Source: Asterella californica (lineage: Eukaryota; Streptophyta; Marchantiopsida; Marchantiales; Aytoniaceae). From it: a DNA stretch of 64,000 nucleotides. A program made the position numbers and the translations under genes. Location of the stretch: the NCBI GenBank assembly GCA_036924285.1, contig JAYKYS010000001.1, positions 14,099,501-14,163,500 on the forward strand. The letters are read 5' to 3'. This document shows positions 32,784 through 44,460 of the stretch, piece after piece. The first letter of the stretch is position 1. Every line of letters starts with the position of its first letter. The notes below the pieces were generated by a model that did no database searches, was not told the origin of the DNA, and worked only from the letters and a program-made list of their open reading frames with translations.

Positions 32784-32805
32784 ACCCTTCCTCTTGGAAG
32801 AGGGT
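32784..32805. repeat. Short imperfect hairpin, GGGTGAATA-type
   Basis: acccttcc / ggaagagggt fold around 'tctt' and are followed by gaatat, as in other members of the hairpin family. Confidence 0.6.
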
Positions 32806-33196
32806 GAATATGCATGCTTCTCAGAATGATACAACTATAAGCCTACAGTAACAGGTTTAGACCCACATCCTCTTTAAATAACAAATAAATCAAAAGTGTA
32901 GTGTACTTACTTGGGAGATTGCATGCCACAAAACATGGAATGTGGCTTTGAGAAATGTAGTTAGAAAGCACTCTTTTTTCTTCCCCTTGAAAACTGCCGA
33001 GGAGGCAACTATGATGCATAGTAAATACCCACGAAATTCCAGTTTCATGCACGAACACAAATTTGCGGATTTCATAACAAGAACCACCAACCAAGTGGTA
33101 TATTCAAAAACAGAGCTTGCAATCTCGAGGAAGCAAGCGTCAGCTCTATTCAAGTCCCTACAGAATTCGCCCACAGTAGCTGAAGAGTTCTCTGAA

Positions 33197-33204
33197 TATA
33201 AATA
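33197..33204 (+). promoter_or_regulatory. Candidate TATA box of the dioxygenase gene
   Basis: tataaata lies about 245 bp upstream of the start codon, in a suitable position for a 5' UTR of roughly 215 nt. Confidence 0.4.
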
Positions 33205-33447
33205 CGACCGTAACATTCGCATTGTTCGTACTGTTCTCCTTCTCGGTCTGCAGCTGCACCGATTGTCTTCGGATCCTCTTCGATAGACACTCAGTGGCAA
33301 GCTCAGTATTAACTCCTTCGGAACGTTGCTCAGTTTCGTCAAGAGCAGAACTCGACAGGGCAACTGGCAAGGCTCATATCATTCTTTCCTCCGCATCTGA
33401 TTTCCACGAGAGTAGAGTGATATCTGCACTCGTACTACTACAACATC

Positions 33448-34981
33448 ATGGGCTCAGCGGACCCAACAGCGTACCACCGTGATCAAATTCCCGTCATCGA
33501 CTTCACCGGTGTGGAAAATCCAGCTGAGAGGGCCTCGGTGATCAAGCAGCTCACCTACGCTCTCGAGACCTTCGGTTTCTTCGAAGCCATCAACAGCTGC
33601 GTCCCTGTGGAGTGCCTCGACGATGCGTTCAATGTCAGCAAGGAGTTCTATGAGCAACCCCAGGAGAAGAAAACAGAGATGTACTTAGACCACAAGGAAA
33701 ACAAGCCCATGGTGGGAGTTTTCCAGGTCGGCTGGAAGAGCCAGCTCATATTCCGCGGTATTACATGCCACATGGAAGAATACGTCTTCCGCCATTATCA
33801 CCAGTCGTCAGACATGCCTTACACCTTCAGGAAAGCTCCTCCAGCCCTTTCGAATGGCATCAACGATGCCAATGGTGCGCTGACTGCGGCCTTTGAGAAT
33901 CTGACTTTCTCCACGTTGCCGAACGTTTTCCCATCCACAATACCCACGTACAGGTACGCATGCTCGGGCGTTTCACTTGACAATGTGTATAGTCTTTTAC
34001 ACGGTGTCCTAATAAGTTTGCTTGTGCATAAGAAGAGTACAACTTCGTCTGCTCGAACAGTTTAGGTGCTCTTGTCTAAATGGGGCTTGCATCAGCATCG
34101 TGATCAGTACGTTCTCTGCTCGCACGAGGGTTGAAATCTGCAGATTTTTCTCATGATAGAGGTCACAGCGACAGTGAGGACTCATTACTTACAGTCAGTT
34201 TCTGAAACTGCCGGGTGTCTTTTCCCATTCACAGGGAGAAGCTCACTTCCCTGCGAGACCCTCTGGGCACTTTCATGGACCTACTTCTGGATCTCGTCTC
34301 CGAAAGCCTAGGACTTGACTCCAGTTTCATCCGCACGAAATATCATGACAACTCGTTGCCCAGACACTTGATCATGCATTACTATCCCAAGAAGTCCGAA
34401 CACGAGCTGGACGAGTGTGGCGAGCAAATCGGACTCATTCCCCACAAGGATACGAGCATTCTCACCATTGTGGGTCAGGGATTCGACGCCTCGGGGCTTC
34501 AAATCAATGTGACAGGAGACAGGTGGATCACTGCTCTCCCCAGCAGGGGAGGCCTCATCATCAACGGCGGTGACATTCTTCAGGTACGAAGGCATTATCT
34601 CGAAAATGGCCGTGGCTTGGTCTTGTTCTTCTGTTCAGTTACTACCGTAGTCCTATCGCTTTCTCCCAGTTGTCATCTCGCTTAACTTGCAAAGGTTTTG
34701 TTCCTGGTCTCATTCTGGCGGTTTCTCTACAGGCCTGGAGCAATGGCAGATACAGAAGCATCATCCATCGAGTTATCAACAACCCGAGAAAAGATCGCCA
34801 TTCGTTTGCTTACTTCTGCTTTCCTTGCGAAGGACCAAACGACGAGAAAGTGATCGAGCCTATTCCCGCACTGATCACTCCTCAAAATCCCAACCGATAC
34901 AAGCCCTTCACGTACTACGAGTACTTCCAAAGCAAAGTCAACAAGGACAGCCTGAACTTGCTGGCAGAGAACGCAGTATAG
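33448..34981 (+). CDS. 2-oxoglutarate/Fe(II)-dependent dioxygenase (plant DOXC type), three exons
   Basis: Exons are 33448-33953, 34235-34583 and 34733-34981, each intron with GT-AG ends (281 and 149 bp). The spliced product has 367 residues, a normal size for soluble plant 2OGDs. The N-terminal domain begins DQIPVIDFTG at about residue 12 and continues ALETFGFFEAIN, the usual DIOX_N pattern. The catalytic domain has HKD at His239/Asp241 (exon 2), the distal iron ligand His297, and the 2-oxoglutarate-binding Arg307-x-Ser309 (exon 3), so the active site is complete. Such enzymes hydroxylate, desaturate or cyclise small molecules in hormone or phenolic metabolism; the substrate cannot be told from sequence. 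The ATG context (acatcATGGGC) is good. An alternative copy of the last exon follows at 35166-35414. Confidence 0.9.
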
Positions 34982-35009
34982 CTCGAGCTCAGCCGAGCTC
35001 GAGCTAGCC

Positions 35010-35424
35010 TCTTCAGGTACGAAGGCATTATCTCGAAAATGGCCGTGGCTTGGTCTTGTTCTTCTGTTCAGTTACTACCGTAGTCCTATCGCTTTCTCCC
35101 AGTTGTCATCTCGCTTAACTTGCAAAGGTTTTGTTCCTGGTCTCATTCTGGCGGTTTCTCTACAGGCCTGGAGCAATGGCAGATACAGAAGCATCATCCA
35201 TCGAGTTATCAACAACCCGAGAAAAGATCGCCATTCGTTTGCTTACTTCTGCTTTCCTTGCGAAGGACCAAACGACGAGAAAGTGATCGAGCCTATTCCC
35301 GCACTGATCACTCCTCAAAATCCCAACCGGTACAAGCCCTTCACGTACTACGAGTACTTCCAAAGCAAAGTCAACAAGGACAGCCTGAACTTGCTGGCAG
35401 AGAACGCAGTATAGCTCGAGCTCA
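35010..35424 (+). repeat. Tandem duplication of dioxygenase intron 2 and exon 3
   Basis: The segment 34577-34991 is repeated here with an offset of 433 bp. It keeps the intron 2 donor, the intron, the acceptor and the whole last exon (copy at 35166-35414, stop at 35412-35414). By eye the only difference in the exon is CGA to CGG in an Arg codon, so the encoded tail is identical. A GAGCTC-rich linker (34982-35009) joins the copies. The duplicate could serve as an alternative terminal exon or lie unused downstream of the first stop. Confidence 0.9.
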
Positions 35425-36339
35425 CTTTCAATGTAGTAGTCAGCTTTGAGCCAGGAGCTTTTTGTTATCACAGTGGATTCGGCAACTTAGTCGATGTTAG
35501 TAGAGAGAAATTCAGCATAGTCTGTACCATGTCCTTCTGCAGATTACGAATCAGACAGAGCGTCTGTTATATGCAGACCAGCTTACGTTGCTACATGCAA
35601 GTCTTGGACATTATCGATTGATGTCAGATTATGCACTAGAGCTTAGACCTCAGGGGAATTCAGAAACGGCTGTCGCCTCAGATAGTGAAACAAGGTTGTT
35701 GGCGGATGCGGATACGCTGTGATTCGAAAGAGAGGAACATGCAGAAATACTAATTAATCTATTCTGGCGTTCTGGTTCGATTTCGTATATCCTTACATTC
35801 AAAGTTGCATCTTTTCCTGTGTCGACCACGTATTTTACTTGACAAGTCGCGGGACCATGCTTGGACTATCGGTACAGGTTCCTTTACTTTGCACCTCGTC
35901 TTTTTCCTTCGCTTTCCGACCAAATCCTTGTCAGCCGAATGTGGTAGTCTGTATAGATATTCTCTTACGAAACGCGAGACAACCCCAGGAAAGTTTCGGC
36001 CTCTTTTCGCTGTGGGGCTTTCTGGAGTCGATTGTTGCTTCCTTTTCACAGGCTAACCCTTGCCGGCAGGGTGAGGAAGATTCGAACACACCCCGCTTTG
36101 GCTGCGGGCGGATCGTAACCTTTATAGCTCGACCATGGGGTTTCATAAGTTCTTGCTATGCATCTTCCATCCGTCGATTATCAAACGTTGAGAAGAAAGG
36201 GGGATTTTCGTCCTATGGTGTAATTTTTTTTGTTAGAAGAAAGTTAAAGGAGAGAGAAACAAGTTAAACTCCGGATTTTCTTTTAACCCATAGATAAACC
36301 GCAAATGCGTAATTCCATTGCAAGTTCATGGATGCTTTT
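35425..36339. other. Downstream region, no gene seen
   Basis: Overlapping ORFs on both strands (e.g. 35839-36267, +) lack recognisable motifs. A tRNA-like B box on the minus strand near 36075 is not accompanied by a tRNA or clear SINE. Confidence 0.4.
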
Positions 36340-36349
36340 TTCCTGAATT

Positions 36350-36474
36350 AAGCTTGCTTATTATTCACCTCTTTCCATCTGAAAGGGAATTTATTAACTC
36401 TCCCGTCTGGGAGGGTTAGGTATTAAATTAATCCGTCGAATAATGATAAAATGATAAAATGAGTTAAGCAAGCT
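36350..36474. repeat. Foldback with two internal hairpins
   Basis: Outer arms (aagcttgctt at 36350 and aagcaagct near 36466) enclose a ttattcacctctttcc hairpin (36361-36388) and taactctccc/gggagggtta (36395-36418). It uses the same ATTCACCTC motif as the other family members. Confidence 0.7.
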
Positions 36475-36620
36475 GCTGCACTTATATGCTGAAACCCACT
36501 CCCTCCACTCATGGGTTAAGTCTGCCTTCTCTAGTAACGGTAGGTCTAGTTAATGTATAATAATTATAGAAAGATAAAAAATCATTTAATCAGTTTAAAT
36601 TAGAATTATAATTCCATGTA

Positions 36621-36640
36621 ATATATATATATATATATAT
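36621..36640. repeat. (AT)10 microsatellite
   Basis: Twenty bases of alternating AT. Confidence 0.95.
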
Positions 36641-37810
36641 TTCTCTTTTCCGTTATCGACAAGGGAACAAAAGTTCCCCGAATTCGATCGAGGATGCCTT
36701 TCTTCCCCGATCTAGAGATGTTGTAAATCGGATTAAACCCCCACTATGAGTACAAAAGCATGAGAACGAATAATCTTTTCTTTCTCCCAGTGTTATTTGA
36801 TCTGATGAAACTTGTGTGTTTTGCTCAAAGAAACGTCGAATTTTCATCTTAAAATTTCTCTCTCCATACACAGTTGTTTGTTTCTAGATGAATTATAATT
36901 TGTAAAACTGGTGAACAGTTTTAAGTTGATTCATTATTTCACAGGTTCCATGTTGAGATGGTCACGCTGTAACAAAAAATTATTCTCTAAATAACGATTA
37001 AATTTCTCATTCTCTAAAAGCAAACCCGCAGAATAAAATATTCTGGGTCACCCGGAGCACTTGACTCGAGCTTTAAGTAAGTGTAATTTATCTGGTTAGC
37101 AGTTTTCCTTCCTACAATCCAACGATTATTCTTCGTTAGTATTTTTGGAACTTACCGTTTAATGATTTTGGCTTCGTCAACTACCCGACAGGGCGAAAAT
37201 GCCCCTATCTGGTAACTTGTCCAATGAGAATCTTGGGCAATTAAGCAACTAATATGGCCCTCTGCGCACTAGCGGTTAGTTGCTTTATTCCCCAAACACG
37301 ATACTGGCGGGCCCACCGGTGTTCAGGTTGAATTTTGTACGTGGATATGCGTGCATAAGCAGACGCTCCTCCCACTGAGCACTTCTCCTTCAGGTACCCT
37401 CATGAGAACTTCAGGGATGCGAAAATAATATCATATTATCTTAAAAATTACGTAACCACCCTCCATAATCATTGAATAATATGCAAATGCGCAGCATACA
37501 CTCTTTACTAAAGTTATCAATATTCTTCCCCACGGCCTTGTACAGTGAACTCTTTTCTCTTATCAAAAAATGTGTAAGTGTTATAAAAATATATTATAAT
37601 AAGTTATAAAAATAAATTAATTCATAACTATTATATGTTAATTAATCTCAAATTAGCCAAACTATAAGTGGATATAAACTATAAGTGGAGTCTTGATTGA
37701 TGCGTTGGTGAGAGGATAAATACAGGACATTCATTCTCAAACTGTGCCGCTTTATGATGACATTAATTTATGTTCTAACCTTTCTCGCGGAATGATTAGA
37801 ATATAAATTG
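36641..37810. other. Unassigned stretch with a direct repeat
   Basis: 'ttatcaatattcttcccc' plus 'acggccttgtaca' at 37514-37543 recurs almost exactly at 37859-37890, about 346 bp later. No gene was recognised. Confidence 0.5.
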
Positions 37811-37850
37811 CACCTCATGTACACTTAAAAGTGTACATGAGGTGAATATC
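37811..37850. repeat. Perfect 16-bp-stem hairpin, GAGGTGAATAT family
   Basis: cacctcatgtacactt pairs perfectly with aagtgtacatgaggtg around a two-base loop and is followed by gaatat. Confidence 0.85.
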
Positions 37851-38127
37851 CTCTCTAACTTATCAATATCGTTCCCCACGGCCTTGTACATCGAACGGTG
37901 TTTTATGTTATCGATAAATATATAAACATTATGTAAAAATATTGTAAACATATTTTTCTATAAGTATTAAGTATTAAATAACTTTAGAGTTTTCAATAAA
38001 TCCATACAGAATCTATAAGTGTAACGCTGACTCTGGCACTGCTACGAGTATAAATCAGGAACCGAATCCATAAATTATTCTCATTTCATTTACACATGAA
38101 TTTATACCGTAATCTTTTTCATCAAAA

Positions 38128-38184
38128 AAGTTATTACATAAATTAATGAAAGCCTCTGGCTTTCACTAATTTATACAATAACTT
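38128..38184. repeat. 27-bp-stem hairpin
   Basis: Arms 38128-38154 and 38158-38184 pair with three mismatches around 'tct'. Thirty bases on, 'acatggggtgaata' repeats the family's terminal motif. Confidence 0.8.
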
Positions 38185-38215
38185 TACTCTGGCTTTCTAG
38201 ATGTACATGGGGTGA

Positions 38216-41200
38216 ATACCCATCTATAATCTTTTCTATGGCGGACATTTAACCGGTCGGATGATGGACTTCTTTTCCGGTTTGTGCGCCTCCTGTTACA
38301 AATAAGTACTTAGGACTCATTCGCACCTGGTAATTATTGATTTAATCTTACAAGTTCTTTAATTTAATTCACCTTTCACTTCTCATAAGAGTATAGGTTT
38401 AATTTCTTTAATTATAGATTTACAAAGAAGACTTTCACACCAACTTGGTTTTCAAAATAATTATATACACAAAAAATGAACCGAATCATTTCTGTATGTA
38501 AAAGTATATATTTCACATCCATGCACGTTACCTGTAATACTCTTCTGTGAGGAGAAAACCTGAAAATGGCATCTTATCGAGACTCTCTAAAGTTACGTTG
38601 TTTCTTGCATTTCATAGTGCACTCCCTCTGTTATTACCGAACCTAGAAAGAGCACGGAGCCCAAAGAGAGTTTCAAAGAACGCCGGAACTACAATACCGT
38701 TACAGTACTGTTACCAAATTTGCTATACTCTGGTAGCGAAAATCAAGTATTATGTTCTTTTTATTCGTGGATTGTTTATGAGGTGTCTTATAATAATTGT
38801 GATAATTTATTCGTTTGGCATTCGTATATTGGTATAATTTGTTATTGTACTCTTGTTTAAATAAATTGATGTTTTTGATTATCAACATAAAAAAATTCAG
38901 ATTATTCATTATTGTTCGAAGATAAATATTTCTTCTGGCATTTCACGATAACTCTACTTAATAATAATTTTTATTTAGTAAGTATTTAATACAGTTTGCT
39001 AATATTATCTCAAATGTAGTTCCAAGTTTGTAATTCTTGTAATTCTCAAACAGTATTTCATTAAGTAGCGAATTTGAATAACAATACAGTAGAGGACCTG
39101 TACAAAAAGTGATGTCAACGTGCTACGTATAATAGCCTACTGTACCTCGAGGTCAGATTCGGCACTTGTTTTTCGTATGTATATATCCTTTTCACCAAAT
39201 GAGATATTTCGCAGAAGATTGAAGAAAAGACTTTTTCTCATAACACTCACTAGTTGGATTTATTTTTTTCTTTGTTTTTTTTCTCCGTACTACTCTTTTT
39301 AAGTTTTAACCTCTACGTATGCATAGTAAAACAAGATGTTATGCATGTAATGACGTTGCGATTATAGGATTATTTCGCTCCTCTTTTATTTCAAACTTGA
39401 GGAACGTAATATATGTGCCACCTGCTCTTGTTTACCTTGACAATTTGGAGCGGTTTGTTAAAGACTTGCTTATGGCCTATTTAAGACAAATAGTTTTTCT
39501 TTGTCCAGATGATGAGTTGATCACTGAGCAGGTTTCTTGACCTCGTAGACATGGTGGAGTAAGTCTTCTAGTTTATAGTATCTTTGTCTTTTTGGCTTTT
39601 TGGGTAGTTGAGCTTTAGTCGTGTCATCTTTGGATCATACATCTGTTTCACTACTATGAGAGTTTATTAATCTGCATATAGAGATGTGTCTTCCTTCATA
39701 CAAGTAACGTTACGTCGGTGTAACAATAATTTACTAACTCCTACTCAGTCTCTCCTACTTTCTTTTGAGGTCCTTGTTAGAGATGTGATGTCTTCACTCC
39801 AGAAGATTTTAGTCATAGTTTTTTTTACATCTTGTTCTCGCTCGTCTCCAATCTGAAAATTTTAGATCATAAATATTATAGGTTGTCTTCGATCTTATGC
39901 ATGTACGAGTGCATGGCTTAATACCAAGTGTCTTCGAATTCTCCTCAATTACGTATCACATCTCATCTTACATTATAGAGATGTGTCTCTGATTGCATCC
40001 GATTCAATCTTTGATCGAAAGTATCTGAAAGTGTAACTGTGATCATGCTATCTCTTGTTAAATTAGGACAATCTCTTTTGACGTATACATAGAGGAAAAT
40101 CATTGTTAAGTGTAACATTATTTGAGACATTGTACTTTGTTCGTGTGAGAGACGAATCTTCGTATAGAAAAGAAAGTTAATAGAGCTTTCATTTCCTCCT
40201 TCATGGACGGTGAGAAGATATATGTTTCAGCTATAAATGAGTTGCATATATGACAGATATAATTCTTGCGGATCCATTGGTTGACTCTTATTTTCATCTA
40301 GCGGCACTTGCTTTGAGACACGTATTGATGGAAGATCCATGACTACCCATACAAGGATGCTTTTGTGAGTTTTTCTTTTTTGCGATTGAGAATTTTGAAT
40401 GACTTCATTTTTAACAGGTATGCATATCTAGAAGACATATTAAAAAAAATATTTTGTGATTATGATGGTTTGTCTCTTATGTATTACTGTTATACCATAT
40501 CAATTGAGACTTTTGGATGACTTCATCTTTAACAAAAGATCTATTAAAAAACTATTTTGTGATTAGGATGGTATGTCTCTTATACTGTTATACCATATCA
40601 GTATTATGTTATCAATATTATTCTGCAAAAGATGTTAGCAGAACTTGGTAGTTGAAGCGATTTCTTCATCGGTCAGGAAGTGTGGTGTATCTGCGGTTCA
40701 TCTCACAGAGCCCTCCTTACTTGAGAGCAGGTTGCAGAGCTTGCTAGACACAACTAGTGTTGCAAGCATTTCTTCTCTCCCTCACTGGTTTAGTGGTCAC
40801 ATTGTATACCACGACGAGGGCTTTTTCCACTTGTCTATTATGTATATGCTTCTTTCATTCAAACCTCACAAGACAACCCGAGCCATTGACCGAGGTCAAC
40901 CGTTGAACTCCAGGTCAGAGGTCTAGATCATCTAGGAGTACGTAAGAAGACTGAATCTAGAAAGTGGTTGCAGAAGCGTCAACACACTCATTCAAGCATC
41001 GTTTATTAAACCTTCAGTCCATGCAGTGAAGCGTCAATTGCAGCACAGAGCTCTTGCAAGGAGCTCGAGGTTGTCATGATCTTGTTCATGATTGTAAGTA
41101 CTCAGCTGGGAACATCGATGGCATATATGAGGACACAAGCTGTTGAGGTTCGAGTTAGATCGTGTATATATTAATCTCTAAACTCACAGTCGAATTCGGC

Positions 41201-41740
41201 AGGTGAATTTACAACTGATTGTCTGTGATTAGCTGCAATCAAGCTAACTATTCAAAGGACATGTCTAGACTTGACCGTGACACTCAAGCTCAAGAGTGGA
41301 TGCGGGTGATGATTGCTTCAGTGCTTAGGCTAAGTACGGATGACAGGGTGCCGAGTTTTCTTCAACTCTTTCAGTAGTAGGTCCTTCAAGAATTAGAAGT
41401 CAGTTGCAGAATCAAGTTTACAAGTGCTCAATTTCACATGATTTTCTTCAGGTCTCGACATGTGATTTTGAACAATGAAAAACTGTCACAACATCCTAAA
41501 TCAGATATTTCTCTGAGCCATCCAATTTTCATTATGGACACTTTTAGTTTCTGAAACGGCTATGGAACGCCTAGTACCTTAAGAAGATAAAGATGCATTT
41601 AAGATCTCATTCATTCAATACAAGAAAATACAGAAATCAAACACAAGCAAGGTGCTAGATTCTCTATAGTAATCACATCAAATCAAAACATCAGTAGTAT
41701 CCTAAGCCTAAGCTTGCCTTCAATATCCTTTAGTTTGTGG
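38216..41740. other. Unassigned 3.5-kb stretch
   Basis: AT-rich with short ORFs only. A 118-bp tandem repeat is at 40385-40600. A 93-codon frame at 40645-40926 (+, non-ATG start) sits in a GC-richer patch but is not recognised. Confidence 0.4.
40385..40600. repeat. 118-bp tandem repeat, two diverged copies
   Basis: Copies begin with attgag at 40385 and 40503 and share 'gacttcat', 'attttgtgatta' and 'gttataccatatca'. The second is shorter through internal deletions. Confidence 0.8.
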
Positions 41741-41743
41741 TGT

Positions 41744-41980
41744 TGTTGAAAGTTTAACCTTCCCCATGTTAATACTTGTGCAAGCTCTAGTTAGTTAAGT
41801 TGCACCTACTGTAGTTAGGTCTAGACTGAGTGGAGGGTATAGTTTATGTACCCTCTTTCTATATATACAGGAGGGACTGATGACCCTCCATCGCTTCTCT
41901 TGATGAATATTCTCTCTCTTACTTTGTAAGTCCCTTTAGGTGTGATAGCTCATATCTTGGAGACTGTCCTAATTTTAACA
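41744..41980 (+). repeat. 5' LTR of Copia element 2
   Basis: Starts with tgttgaaag (an alternative TG lies 3 bp upstream) and ends in taaca directly before a perfect Copia primer-binding site. A TATA box (tatatata, 41860-41867) lies in the middle. Confidence 0.7.
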
Positions 41981-41992
41981 TGGTATCAGAGA
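41981..41992 (+). other. Primer-binding site of Copia element 2
   Basis: tggtatcagaga is the standard plant Copia site complementary to initiator tRNA-Met. Confidence 0.85.
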
Positions 41993-42579
41993 GTGAAGAG
42001 GCATGAGAGAAAGCTCTTGGTAGCAAAAGTGCAAGAGAGTGTAAGCAGGTGAAGGGAGGTGCTGTATTTTTCACTGTATTTTGCTGATCTTGGAGGAGTC
42101 GAGATCTTCGAAGTAGTTATTAAAGAGAAAATGGGTTTTTGGCATTTCAGCATGGGACACCATGGGTGTCTTGTTCAGCCGCCCTGAATTAAGTAACCCT
42201 GCAATTTTTAGCTCATTTGGAGCAAGTTGTTTTTAGGTCAATGGAGCTTTTGACCACGTATTTGAAGATCTTCCACTCACTTTTAGCCCAAATCCTCGAA
42301 ATTTTTCTTGTACCAAAAGGCTGGACTTTTAAGAAAGAACTTTCTAGAGACTTTTTCAGAGTCATTTGGAGCAAGTTGAGTTTTATACGTATTGTCTAAG
42401 AAACTTTGACTGCATATCTGGAGAGCGTAACAACATTTTTGGTTTTCATGATTTATATGGTGCAGACCTATTGAGAGTTTGAGTTTTATGTGGGTCTACG
42501 TTTTCTGCAAGAATCTTCCTGTCAAGTTTCAGTGGATTCTGAGACACTTTGCTCTCATCTTATACTAGCATCTTTTGCT

Positions 42580-43500
42580 ATGGTTGGTAAGGTCGAAGTC
42601 TTGCTTGCCAACACCGAGGAGCCTTTGGACAATCATAACTGTTTGATATGGAAGTATTGAATGTCTGCATTCCTCAAAGGTCAAGGGTTGTTTGGGCTTG
42701 TAACATGTATTTTTTACCAAACCGTCCGGACCAGATACTGATAAGACTGTAGAGATGTGGAATCAATGTGCACACCAGACGGTGTACATTCTATTTTTGT
42801 ATGTTTCACCAATGACGTTTGGTTACATTCAAGCCGTGCACACACCCAAGGAGGTGTGAGATGCATTAGCGAATGTGCTTCAGATGTCTACGAAGACACG
42901 TAAGCTCTAACTCAAGCAGCAGCTGTTGGAGGTGAAGAAAGGATCAGTAAGCATTACTGATTATGTCTACCAAATAAAAGGTCTGGTTGATCAACTTAGC
43001 AGCATTGGAGTGAAGGTAGAGGATGATGACCTCATCTTTCATACCATTCAAGGTCTTGGTAAGAAGTACAAGCTGTATGAGACCTCCATTGCTGTGCGTG
43101 ATACTTTTCCCAAGTTTAATGAGTTGATACTTATGTTGGTATCTGAAAAGATGCATCTTGTCGGCAGTAGATCCACTTCTGTCAGCGAACAAGCACTCTC
43201 TATTGATGATTGAGGAAGAGGCGGAGGTAGAGGTCGTGAAAGAAATAATCGAGGTGGAGGTAACTTCGGTGGTAGGGGTCAACAACAGCTGCAACAACAA
43301 CCTCAAGGTGGAGAGGATCATTTCTGCCATAACTGTAAGAAGAACGGTCATCTTATCAAGACTTGTTTCAAGAATCAAGCTGATACCAGAAGTGGGAAAC
43401 TCTCACAATAGAACTTTGCTACTATGGAGCAGATGACATATCAGAGTCTTCTTACCATGGCCCATGAGGTGAATGCATCTACACCAGCAAATGATTGATA
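42580..43500 (+). pseudogene. Copia element 2 gag with CCHC zinc knuckle
   Basis: The reading begins at about 42580 (MVGKVEVLLANTEEPLDNHN) after a long leader. The clean frame 42926-43213 includes YVYQIKGLVDQLSSIGVKVE, the UBN2-type gag core. A Gly/Arg-rich stretch follows, then CHNCKKNGHLIKTC (C-x2-C-x4-H-x4-C) at about 43324-43366. Stops interrupt the frame at several points (e.g. after SIDD, before NFATMEQ), mostly TGA or TAG. The element is long dead. Confidence 0.75.
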
Positions 43501-44460
43501 TATCGACACATGAGCATCCAACCATATGACGGCTCATGAAGATTGGTCCAGTCATAAAGGACATGTCAAGACTCAAGCTTATGTATACACAGGTGATGAT
43601 ACGCAACACAAGATCACTCATCTTGGTACTATACCTCTTTTTGTTGCATCTTCGAGGATTCAAGCTTTAAGAGATGTGTTCTATATTCCTATCATCACTA
43701 GAAACATGGTTTATGTTGATCAAATGATAGAACAAGGATATCAAGTTTGATTCAACAAGGATGGTTGCACAGTTGAGTCCTTACCTGATCTATGTGTAGT
43801 AGCAAAAGATACTCGAATTGACAGACTGTTTAAGCTTGATGCTTTGCTGCACAAGTCCCAAAATGCTATGTTTACACACTCATCACAAGTTTTGGATATG
43901 AACATGTGACACAAATGTGTTGGCCACATGAATTAGACTGAAAGTCTTATCTACATTAGAGTTTGTCGCTGGATTTTCAAAGTTCTCAGCAGCTATTCCA
44001 TCTGAGATATGTGAAGCTTGTAAGTTTGGCAAGTCAGCTAGGCAACCTTTTGGCCATAAGGGCACTAGAGCCTCCAAGGTGTTGGAGGTGATTCATTCTG
44101 ATGTTTGGACTACAAGTCAATCAAGCCTCAATGGTTCCAAGTACTTTGTATCATTCATTGATGATTTCTTGAGATTCACTTGGGTCTACTTCTTGAAGGC
44201 TGAATCTGACATACTGTCAGTATTTGAGACCTTCAAGACCTTGGTTGAAAAGCAATATAATCAGTGTATCCTTCGCCTATGTTCGGATGGAGGAGATAAG
44301 TCCGTCTCCAACTTTGATGCATTTCTACAACAACAAGGCATCAAGCGTGAAGTTACATGTGGTTACATCTCTCGACAGAATGGAGTCGCTGAGAGGAAGA
44401 ACATTCACATTGCAGAATCAGCAAGGGCAATGTTGAACGAGATGTCCATGCCCATGTGTT
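43490..44460 (+). pseudogene. Copia element 2 protease and integrase
   Basis: At about 43495-43525 the reading is YIDT*ASNHMT, the Copia protease site (D-T/S-G-A); the Gly codon is now TGA. At about 44080-44160, VIHSDVWTTSQSSLNGSKYF leads into the integrase core: FIDDF carries the usual Asp, LCSDGG the second, and NGVAERKN the Glu. The pre-integrase zinc-binding region (WHK..GH) is readable at about 43910 with its Trp replaced by a stop. Confidence 0.75.

Larger units (their letters stand above)
26777..33190. other. Long stretch without a supported gene
   Basis: It is mostly AT-rich, with GC-richer patches at 28230-28400, 29300-30100 and 30600-30990. A 46-bp tandem repeat sits at 28549-28637. 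An exact 28-bp tandem duplication sits at 32705-32760. A possible frameshifted coding relic lies at 30697-30934. ORFs of 60-155 codons at 29325-29693 (+) and 31855-32322 (-) have no recognisable domain. Confidence 0.4.

Noticed and set aside
32942..33363. ORFs of 114 (+) and 157 (-) codons before the dioxygenase
   Set aside because: They overlap each other and the likely promoter and 5' UTR of the gene, with no motif.
36060..36110. Possible tRNA or SINE B box (minus strand, tgttcgaatct)
   Set aside because: No cloverleaf, A box or target duplication could be found.
39085..39160. Possible pogo/mariner terminal repeats (cagtagaggacctgtac)
   Set aside because: No matching inverted partner or TA duplication was found. 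The same holds for tacagtgaaccctgtataa at 31069.
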